From positions 1 to 64,000 of the forward strand of contig JABLYA010000003.1 in assembly GCA_013177855.1 (NCBI GenBank): a stretch of DNA of 64,000 nt. The letters run 5' to 3'. A model generated the notes under the pieces. It did not search any database. It was given only the letters and a program-made list of their open reading frames with translations, and was not told the DNA's origin. Positions 23,927 through 31,600 of the stretch are shown piece after piece (the stretch's first letter is position 1; each line of letters opens with the position of its first letter). Both the position numbers and the translations under genes were made by a program. The DNA is from Ignavibacteria bacterium (GTDB taxonomy: Bacteria; Bacteroidota; Ignavibacteria; Ch128b).

Positions 23927-24910
23927 ATGCACAATATTAACATAGAAGATGGTAAAGAAGCTTTCTTTTCATTAAAAGTACCAGCATGGCATAAATTAGG
24001 TACTGTAGTTAATGAAGCTAAAACTAGCGATGAAGTTATAGAAATCGCTAATATGAATTATAAAGTAATTTTAATCCCTAATTATGTTAAATTACCTAAT
24101 GATTTTTATATAAAATCTGGTAGCTATTCAACTGTTAGACTTGAACCAAGAGCAGTAGTACTTGGAAATTCATTATCTAATAAATATACCGTATTAGAAA
24201 ACAAAGAAGCTTTTAACTTTTTGGATTCTTTAGTTAATCAAAGAAATGATATTATTTATGAAACTGCTGGAGTTTTAGGAGATGGACAAATTTCATTTAT
24301 AACAGTTAAACTACCTTCATATATTAGAATTAATAACAGTGATGATATTATAGAAGATTACCTAATTTTTATAAATAGTTTTGATGGTAGCATGCCTGTA
24401 ACTATGTTTTTTAGCCCAATAAGAGTTGTATGTAACAATACTTTGAATCTAGCTTTGAGTTCATTTAAAAGAAATTATATTACTATAAGACATACCAAAA
24501 ATATAAAAGATAAATTAAGTGAAGGTAGAAATTTACTAAATTTGTCTTTAGCTTATTCAAAAACACTTCAAGAAATATTAGATAAATTTGCTAAAACTCC
24601 ATTAAGTGACACTAAGGCTAATGAAATTATAACTAAAGTGTTTATTAAAAATGATGCTTTAGATGATAATATCGAAGAATTACCTACTAGAACACAAAAT
24701 ATTTTAAATCAAATTAATGAAGCTATCTATGTTGGCCCTGGTCAAGATAAATGGAGAGGTACAGCTCTTCATTTATATAATGGTATTACTACATACTTTC
24801 AAAATACTAAAAAGTATAAAAGTTATGATAGAAAAATGAAAGGTATATTATGGGGAGATGAATATAAAAAATCCCAAAAAGTTGTAAATGAATTATTAAA
24901 ACTTGTATAA
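23927..24910 (+). CDS. DUF932 phage/plasmid-like protein
   Basis: A 327-residue member of the DUF932 family, common on phages and plasmids but with unknown biochemical role. The hallmark AWHKLGTVV opens the domain (residues 20-28), and the later FSPIRVVCNNTLNLAL and RHTKNIKDKL are typical. Length is near the family norm. It starts in AACTATG and ends 17 bases before a strong terminator. Confidence 0.88.
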   Translation: MHNINIEDGKEAFFSLKVPAWHKLGTVVNEAKTSDEVIEIANMNYKVILIPNYVKLPNDFYIKSGSYSTVRLEPRAVVLGNSLSNKYTVLENKEAFNFLDSLVNQRNDIIYETAGVLGDGQISFITVKLPSYIRINNSDDIIEDYLIFINSFDGSMPVTMFFSPIRVVCNNTLNLALSSFKRNYITIRHTKNIKDKLSEGRNLLNLSLAYSKTLQEILDKFAKTPLSDTKANEIITKVFIKNDALDDNIEELPTRTQNILNQINEAIYVGPGQDKWRGTALHLYNGITTYFQNTKKYKSYDRKMKGILWGDEYKKSQKVVNELLKLV

Positions 24911-24927
24911 ATAACAAATAATGTTTT

Positions 24928-24957
24928 GGGTAAGCATAATATTTTTTATGCTTACCC
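24928..24957 (+). terminator. Rho-independent terminator
   Basis: GGGTAAGCATAA (24928-24939) pairs over 12 bp with TTATGCTTACCC (24946-24957), followed by TATTTTATTT. Confidence 0.85.
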
Positions 24958-24981
24958 TATTTTATTTAAAATTTAAAAACT

Positions 24982-25995
24982 ATGATCACAATAAATATAC
25001 CTGCAAACTGGACAGAAACTGAGCAAATCTTAAATCAGTTAACAGGAGTAAGATTAGGAATACCTACTACAGTGTTAGCACCTAAAGGATGGTTATTTAG
25101 AGTACCAAGTCCTACTGGATCAGCACTTGATATAAGTAATAAGGAAAAATTTATTGAAAGGTTTAGACATAAAATTGAAGGTAAGCATACTATGACAGGA
25201 AAAAACGCTTCTGCTGATGCAACAATACGTGTAATTGAAGATTTCACAACAGCAGATGGAAAACTAAATGTAACTAAAGAAAAAGTAGACAAGATAGTTG
25301 ATGAACTAAATTCTATTAGCAAATCAAAAGTAAAGGGTGTTAATATTTATTCTAAATCGAATGATATTTTAGGTAGAAGATTAACAAATCCTAATTGGGG
25401 TGCTAAAGATTTGATGGATGTTGAAAGACCATATAAAGCTAATCAAGCAAAAGTAACGGCCCCGCATCTTTCTCCAGAAGAAGCTTTAAGATATGATATG
25501 AATTTAATGTATAAATTACAAGTTAAAAAGTTTAGACGTAATCCAGAATTAATCGATGAAATAAATGAAAGAGGTGGATTACAATTTATACTAAATAGTG
25601 AGCATATCGTAGGTGTTAAAGGTAGTAGATGGGAAGGTAAAGGATTAAATAGTAATTTTATCAAAGTACTTGCCGCATCTTATACTACTGTAGCAAAAGA
25701 ATTAAATAAGTTTGTAGAATCACCTCAATCAAATACTATCACTTTGAAAATATCTGGTAATGATATACAAACATTAAAAAACCGTGGTTATACTCAAGAA
25801 CAAATAAATGAGTTTGTATATAATTTATTAAAAGCAATAATGTCATCACCTAAACTTCAAGTTAAAATAGGTTTAATAATATATGATGAAGGAACAGGTG
25901 TTGATGAAGCTGTAACCAAAGCTGCTACTAGATTAGGAATACCCGTTACTAAAGAAATTAAAAACAAAAAATTAAATATGTTGGAAGGAGGATAA
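24982..25995 (+). CDS. Unknown protein with two partial Rossmann-like segments (337 aa)
   Basis: The N-terminus contains LTGVRLGIPTTVLAPKGWLF. The C-terminus contains GTGVDEAVTKAATRLGIPVT. Each resembles half of one nucleotide-binding fold of the kind T/GGVDEAA...LGIPTTVLAPKGW. The middle has NPNWGAKDLMDVERPYKA and a conserved-looking GGLQFILNSEHIVGVKGSRW. The end overlaps, in another frame, a TnpB remnant, so the C-terminus may be changed by an insertion. The start is AACTATG and lies 24 bases after a terminator. No activity can be assigned. Confidence 0.65.
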   Translation: MITINIPANWTETEQILNQLTGVRLGIPTTVLAPKGWLFRVPSPTGSALDISNKEKFIERFRHKIEGKHTMTGKNASADATIRVIEDFTTADGKLNVTKEKVDKIVDELNSISKSKVKGVNIYSKSNDILGRRLTNPNWGAKDLMDVERPYKANQAKVTAPHLSPEEALRYDMNLMYKLQVKKFRRNPELIDEINERGGLQFILNSEHIVGVKGSRWEGKGLNSNFIKVLAASYTTVAKELNKFVESPQSNTITLKISGNDIQTLKNRGYTQEQINEFVYNLLKAIMSSPKLQVKIGLIIYDEGTGVDEAVTKAATRLGIPVTKEIKNKKLNMLEGG

Positions 25996-26174
25996 GTCGT
26001 GGCTTGTTTAAGAGCAAGGATGGAATAATCATCAATGCAGATATTAATGGTAGTGGAAACATAATGCGAAAGGCAATCCCAAACTGCTTTGATGCAAATG
26101 GGATAGAGGGCTTTGTAGTAAGTCCAGTAAGATTAAATCCAAAAGGATTTAATCCTTACAAACAAGTTTCATAG
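25962..26174 (+). pseudogene. 3' remnant of a second TnpB gene
   Basis: The frame from 25962 to TAG 26172-26174 reads KYVGRRISRGLFKSKDG, then INADINGSGNIMRKAIPN and GIEGFVVSPVRL. This is the conserved C-terminus of IS200/IS605 OrfB (RuvC-III Asp in NADINGSGNI). Only about 70 residues remain, with no start. It overlaps the preceding gene's last 34 bases in a different frame. It belongs to a different TnpB subgroup from the intact copy at 12046-13212. Confidence 0.7.
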
Positions 26175-26193
26175 TGCTATAAAATACTATGAA
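26167..26193 (+). terminator. 9-bp hairpin after the TnpB remnant
   Basis: TTTCATAGT (26167-26175) pairs with ACTATGAAA (26185-26193) across the TnpB stop codon. It is likely the right-end hairpin of the vanished element, or a terminator. Confidence 0.45.
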
Positions 26194-26256
26194 ATTTGAT
26201 ACTATAAAGATAATTTAGGTAATGAATACATAAGAAAAATATCACAAGGCAAAAAT

Positions 26257-26610
26257 ATGTCAAGTACCGCTAATCACAGCACCGACAATGACGACAATAT
26301 GTTATTATTTGTTGGGGTTTCTCGAATCAAAGCGGAAGGAACGAGAAACTCCTATTGGGTGAAAAACATAAACTATAACAAAAATTGGACTTTAGAAAAA
26401 AGGGAATTCGGCGAGCCTATAAAAATATATGGCTGGTTTGAAGAAGTTTCATTTGGGGAAAAGAAAGGTAAGTTAAAAGTAGTAGTTCCACAGTTATCCG
26501 ATGAAGATGGTAATGATTGTCGAATTATTGGTTATTTTGACGATGAAGTTACTTGTATGAGTATCATTCTACAAGAAAATCATCCTGATTATGGAGGGAT
26601 ATTTATTTAG
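26257..26610 (+). CDS. Unknown protein (117 aa)
   Basis: A 117-residue acidic, beta-rich protein. GC content is higher than its neighbours. The frame stays open upstream of ATG 26257 for about 20 codons without another start. It lies between a transposon remnant and repeat copy B, so horizontal arrival is plausible. No motif is recognised. Confidence 0.5.
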   Translation: MSSTANHSTDNDDNMLLFVGVSRIKAEGTRNSYWVKNINYNKNWTLEKREFGEPIKIYGWFEEVSFGEKKGKLKVVVPQLSDEDGNDCRIIGYFDDEVTCMSIILQENHPDYGGIFI

Positions 26611-26639
26611 CTCTACTAATAACTAAAAAACAAAAATGC

Positions 26640-26685
26640 GTTGTGAATTGATTACATTTTGTATTTTTATGCCTGGCTTTACAGC
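26640..26685 (+). repeat. Solitary repeat copy B (resembles a type II-C CRISPR repeat)
   Basis: A 46-base unit beginning GTTGTGAATTGATT and ending GGCTTTACAGC. The length and both ends match Bacteroidetes type II-C repeats (about 46-47 bases, GTTGTG... to ...ACAGC). Its first 26 bases equal copy A at 20888. The gap 26611-26767 holds nothing else I can name beyond a second ACAGC at 26676-26700. Confidence 0.6.
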
Positions 26686-26767
26686 TATATATTGCTACAG
26701 CAAAAAAGATATATGGGAAAAATATTTAAAATAAAACAAATACAAACACATTAAAAATAATTAAACT

Positions 26768-27058
26768 ATGCCAACATTTAATAATGTAAAAATAGAAATA
26801 ATTCAAAACATAGATGTTGATTTTGAAGTATACTGCAATACTTGTGGAAAAGGACTTTGTAGTGAAAGCTATACAAAGGTAAATAATAATAATGGATACT
26901 TACAATTATTTGTGAATGCTTGTCCATATTGTATAGAAGAAATAAATATGGAGATTAAAAAACTTTTACAAGAAAAAAATGAAGAGATTGAAATACTTCA
27001 AACTGAAATAGATAAGTTACAAAATGAAATTTATGAATTAAGACAACAAATAAAATAA
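26768..27058 (+). CDS. Zinc-ribbon plus coiled-coil small protein (96 aa)
   Basis: The N-terminal half has CNTCGKGLC and a later CPYC, a two-pair Cys zinc ribbon. Residues 58-96 form a regular coiled coil (EEIEILQTEIDKLQNEIYEL). It could be an adaptor or nucleic-acid binding protein. The next gene starts 2 bases after its stop. Confidence 0.6.
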   Translation: MPTFNNVKIEIIQNIDVDFEVYCNTCGKGLCSESYTKVNNNNGYLQLFVNACPYCIEEINMEIKKLLQEKNEEIEILQTEIDKLQNEIYELRQQIK

Positions 27059-27060
27059 CC

Positions 27061-27333
27061 ATGAACACAACAGTTATAATTATAATATTTATCTTTGCTT
27101 TTATGTCTATAATATTATTTATTATGTTATGGACATTGATTAAAAGTTTACATCGTTTAAATAAAAAAGATAAATCTAATTATTTTAATACTATTTATAA
27201 ATGCCCCGTATGTATGGGAAGTGGATTAGTTCCTAATGGATTTTATTTAAACGCTTTCAATAATACCACATCACAAGTTACTTCAGAAAAATGTAGAACT
27301 TGTAATGGTAGTGGAATAATTAGTAAATATTAA
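27061..27333 (+). CDS. Membrane-anchored DnaJ-type zinc-finger protein (90 aa)
   Basis: An N-terminal transmembrane helix (about residues 4-29) is followed by CPVCMGSG and CRTCNGSG, the two CxxCxGxG halves of a DnaJ-like zinc finger. Such fingers bind unfolded protein or partners. Function in the phage is unknown. Confidence 0.6.
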   Translation: MNTTVIIIIFIFAFMSIILFIMLWTLIKSLHRLNKKDKSNYFNTIYKCPVCMGSGLVPNGFYLNAFNNTTSQVTSEKCRTCNGSGIISKY

Positions 27334-27350
27334 TTTTTAACATTAAAGTT

Positions 27351-27572
27351 ATGAAAGAACAAACAAATAAACTTAATGAGCATTATCTTCCTTTACTTGA
27401 TTATTTTTATCTTGAATATGGTTTAAAACTGACCCAAGAAGAAATGGATAGAATAATTAAGTTAGCTATTAAAGTTCAAAATAGTATTGATTTAATTACA
27501 CATAAAAATAAAAACATGATTAATTGGAATTATTCTTCAAAACTACCTCCATTATATGGAGAAAACATTTAA
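27351..27572 (+). CDS. Small helical protein of unknown function (73 aa)
   Basis: An acidic to neutral helical protein (LTQEEMDRIIKLAIKVQNSI) with an AGTTATG start. It lies 12 bases before the second glucosaminidase. No family is recognised. Confidence 0.55.
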   Translation: MKEQTNKLNEHYLPLLDYFYLEYGLKLTQEEMDRIIKLAIKVQNSIDLITHKNKNMINWNYSSKLPPLYGENI

Positions 27573-27584
27573 ATCGAATTAAAT

Positions 27585-28133
27585 ATGATAGGCAAAAAGT
27601 ATTTAATCATTGATGAAAGTACACTAGAAGCCGTAGAAAAACGGTTAATTAGTATTAAATCTATAATAGTATTGTTTGTGTCAATATTTATAATTAATCT
27701 TACTTTACTATTTATAGTATCTTCAAGAGAAGTAATATACGTAAGTGGTGAAAAATCTATTACAATAGTATCCCATGATAGATTTTCAAAAGAAGAGTTA
27801 AAAGCTTATATTGATAAACTTAATATTATATTTCCTGATATTGTCTATAAGCAAGCTATATTAGAAACTAACAATTTTCAAAGTAGTATATTCATTGAAA
27901 ATAATAACTTGTTTGGAATGAAGATAGCTATAAATAGACCTACTACAAGTATTGGAGTAAATAAAGATCATGCTGTTTATGAGAATTGGAGACAGTCTGT
28001 TATAGATTATGCTTTGTTTCAAACAAGTTATGCAAGGAATATTACTAACGAAGAAGATTATTATAACTTTTTGAAAAATTATGCTGAAGACAGTTTATAC
28101 GTTTACAAACTAAAACAAATAAAATCTAAATAA
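27585..28133 (+). CDS. Membrane-anchored glucosaminidase (Bax/GH73-like), copy 2
   Basis: A paralogue of 22009-22566 (182 aa). It has a single transmembrane segment near residues 24-46, then IVYKQAILETNNFQSSIF and NNNLFGMKIAI carrying the catalytic Glu, and WRQSVIDYALFQTSYARNI. The two proteins share the same length, topology and motifs but have diverged in the linker. A Bacteroidetes-type -7 box and a new leader begin just after its stop. Confidence 0.85.
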   Translation: MIGKKYLIIDESTLEAVEKRLISIKSIIVLFVSIFIINLTLLFIVSSREVIYVSGEKSITIVSHDRFSKEELKAYIDKLNIIFPDIVYKQAILETNNFQSSIFIENNNLFGMKIAINRPTTSIGVNKDHAVYENWRQSVIDYALFQTSYARNITNEEDYYNFLKNYAEDSLYVYKLKQIKSK

Positions 28134-28155
28134 AGTTACAGAGTAAAAATTTTAC

Positions 28156-28163
28156 TATATTTG
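28156..28163 (+). promoter_or_regulatory. Bacteroidetes-type -7 box (TATATTTG)
   Basis: TATATTTG matches TAnnTTTG exactly. The -33 region lacks a clear TTTG at 19 bases. It would drive a 120-base leader and the 74-aa gene at 28286. Confidence 0.5.
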
Positions 28164-28220
28164 TAGCCATAATTTATTTTATAGTGTGGGCTATAACTGT
28201 GGGTTTTTGGTCACGATTTT

Positions 28221-28250
28221 AAATAGGCCTGTAGGGATACACGCCTATTT
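28221..28250 (+). promoter_or_regulatory. 5'-leader hairpin
   Basis: AAATAGGC (28221-28228) pairs with GCCTATTT (28243-28250); inside, TGT/ACA closes the loop AGGGAT. The inner sequence TGTAGGGATACAC is almost the same as in the hairpin at 100-113. Confidence 0.5.
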
Positions 28251-28285
28251 TATCTTTATTATTAACCTTTTAAAACTTATATACA

Positions 28286-28510
28286 ATGTACAAAAAACCA
28301 TCTGATATTAAAAAAACAATAGTAATAGAAGAAACAGATTTAACTAAAACACAAATTAATTATTCATTTTATGAAGATTTTAACGTACTTGTAATTACAA
28401 AACAATTTGTAGTTAAAGATTCTGATATTATTATGGGAAGTGAAAGTATGAGTTTACCTTTAAATGTGATTAAAGAAATTTATAGCGATTTCTTTGTATT
28501 TCTTGAATAA
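28286..28510 (+). CDS. Small protein of unknown function (74 aa)
   Basis: The last gene of the + arm: a 74-residue acidic beta-rich protein with its own promoter and structured leader. It is followed after 1 base by the convergent terminator. No family is recognised. Confidence 0.6.
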   Translation: MYKKPSDIKKTIVIEETDLTKTQINYSFYEDFNVLVITKQFVVKDSDIIMGSESMSLPLNVIKEIYSDFFVFLE

Positions 28511-28511
28511 T

Positions 28512-28544
28512 AAAAAGCTGCCTCAAAAATTGGGGCAGCTTTTT
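28512..28544. terminator. Bidirectional terminator where the two arms meet
   Basis: AAAAAGCTGCC (28512-28522) pairs with GGCAGCTTTTT (28534-28544), giving an 11-bp stem with A/T tracts on both sides. It serves the + early arm and may also stop - strand transcripts from the late arm. Confidence 0.85.
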
Positions 28545-28615
28545 CTTTAATGAAAAAAAATTTGTGGCTTCGTTCAGATTGTATTGTTAAAACATAATCT
28601 TATATTATTTATTCT

Positions 28616-31600
28616 TCATTCTTCATCATCATCTTCTTCTTTTTCTATAAAAGCTTTCCAATCATCATCAAAATCTCTAACTAAAGCTTCTAAACTTCTT
28701 AAAGGAGCTACAAGTTGTATCCAATATTTTCTAGGTCTTGCAGCTTCTTTTAATTTATCATTATCAAAAGTTTCTCCAATTAACTCTTTAGCTGAATGAG
28801 TTATAGCTTGATATAAAGTAATAACAGGAGCTAAAGTAGCTGTAGGACTTTTTAAAATATTATATAATTCAAATGGGTTAACAAACATCATTAATTCAGC
28901 ATAAGCCCTATTAACAACTCTTAAAGCAAATTTATTGTTATATTTATCTTCGTCATCTCCACCACCTAATTTTAACATTAACAACAATGCTATTACTCCT
29001 AATGTAATAGATAACCCACTTTTTGTAGCATTAATGTTTTCTCTATATAAATCTATAAATTCATCTAAACTTATCTTTTGAGCTAACTCTGGATCTCTAG
29101 ATACTAACTCAATATATTTCATTTTAGCTGAATCTTCTATACCCATAAATAATACAAATCTTAACTTATTACTTTCATCTCTCATAAATCCAAATAATTT
29201 ATGAAAGAAAGTTCTATATCTACCCAATTCAAATTTTTCAAGATTAGGATTGTATCTTAAATTTCCATAACGTTCATCAACTAAACGTGGTATAAAGTTT
29301 CTAAATAAGAACAAAGCTCGAATAAAAGCATTATTTCTATATTTTATAAAATCATTCTGATCATAGTTACCAATTATATTTTTAGTTATTTGCTTAACCA
29401 ATTCTCTAAAAGCTATAATAGTGTCTTCACTAAGTTCTTCATGTCCTTCTATTACAAATTTTCCATTTTTGATAGTACCTAAATCGTAAACACTTTTAAT
29501 ACTTTTTCTCTTCTCTTCAAGTTCTTTATCTATTTTTTTACGTTCTTCTTTAGATAAAGAATAATAATTTTTAGGTCTAAGAGATTTTAAATATGTAGAT
29601 ATTAAAACTATTTTACCAGATTCATCAAACATGCTATTTTGTAATACAGCTAATAATATATTATCTTGCATTAATTCATCTGGTTTTCTCAACATAAAAT
29701 ATAGCGGATCAAGACTTAAATTTCTAGTAAGTATAGTTGATTTTATCTTTCTATTTTTCTTTTCTATTCTTTGGTCTAATCTACTATTAAATAATGTTAT
29801 AAATCCTCTAGCTTTTAAACCTTCTGTATTATGTGTTAAGGATCCACCTGTTAATGCCCAAAATCCCTTTTTTAATTGTTTTCTTGTGAAAAAGATATTT
29901 CTACTAGCTTGTACATTTAATCCAACAACATTGGATACTGTAGCAGCTATAGCAGGGAATATATTTAATCCTAATAACATAACAGATGCAGCTTTATTCA
30001 TAGTATTTATAACACCAGCTGCTCTAGGTACTTCTTCTTTAATATTATAGACATAGTAATTTATCATATCTTCCAATAAATCTGTAATCTGCCTATTAGC
30101 TTTTTCACTTTCAATAGGTTGACCAGTCATTGGATTTATTTTAACTTTTCCAGTAAATTTAGATACTTCGATTGTTGGTTGATTCTTTGCTATATCTAAT
30201 AAAGCTAAAGCATTACTCTCAATAGCAGCCATTTCTCTATGATAAAATGAAGTTTCACCAAAAAGTTGTAGTACAAATCCTAAATCATAAGATTTCAATT
30301 TTGGATCTAGTTGCCTTACAAAAAAGATAGGAATTTGTTTTTTAGTTCCATTTTGTGAATCTGTAATATCAGATATTAACATATCATTTTCATTAAATAA
30401 TAGGCTTTTAGCTCTATCTCCAGCTATTTCAATATACGATTTATTAGGAGTACCTAATTTCTCAATTATATTTTTTTCAACATTAGGGATAAAGTTTTCT
30501 TTATATCCAAAATCAGGTAACCAACTAGATAATTCTTTAGTAGTTTTAGTAAAAAACTCATAAAATCTTAACAACCCTTCATTACCAGGTTTATTTAATT
30601 CAATCCATTCTTGAGAATGCCATTGTTTTTCTACTTCTGGTTTTATCTTTAAGTGAAATGTAGTTAATGGATTTCTTTGTTTTTCCTCATATTCTTTTAT
30701 TTTTTGAGCTTTAATCTTTTCATTTAATATTGGATCTTTGTGATATAAAACTTTTTCTATATTTTTTTTAAATCTATTTATATCGTCTTCAACAGCTTTT
30801 TGGTCTATATACATATTAGCATTTATCCACTTAATATCACCTGTCTCTTTAGCTTTTTTTAAGCTATTCCAAAAATCTTTTGAATACTTACTAATTAACG
30901 TACCTGTATTTTTATTTATTATCATATCATAGGCTTGTTGTAAAGATAATCCTTTAGATCCAGCCCATACTTTTAATGCATTTACTTCATTTAAAATACT
31001 TTCTCTTAATTTATTAGAGTCTGTTTCTACTTTGTATAATGCTTTTTTTACTAGTTCATGAAATATTCTTATAACAGGGACGTTCATTTGGCTAATAGAC
31101 CTAAAAGTTCTTTCTAAAAATCCCAATGCTTTTTGAGGTTTATTAAAATCGGTTATGTTTAATTCTTCAGCTTGTTGTTCTATTCTTTGCTTTTTTATAT
31201 TTTTTATTCTATCAGATAATTGAGAAGCTTCAGATAAAACCTCATTTATAATTAATCTATCATCTTCAGATAGTTCTTTACTATTATTGGATATAAATAT
31301 AAATACATCTTTATAAATATCTATAATTTCTTCAATCTCATTTAATGTGTCAAATGTTAATTCTTTATTAGAATTTAATGTATCATATATATTTTGTATA
31401 TCCTTAATTGCCAGATTTGCAGTTATAGTTACATTTCTTCTTATATATAATTGAATAATAGCATCTTTTAAAGCTTTTAAACGTTCATAATATTTTTCTC
31501 TTTCTGCTACATCGGTTGGTTTTTTCCTATTTATAAGGTCAAAAAATTTAAGGTTAAGTTCTTCAATTTTTCTATCTATAATTTCACTACCAGTTTTTTC

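Noticed and set aside
20888-26685. A CRISPR array
   Set aside because: Only two isolated repeat-like units 5.7 kb apart, with no regular spacers and no cas genes.
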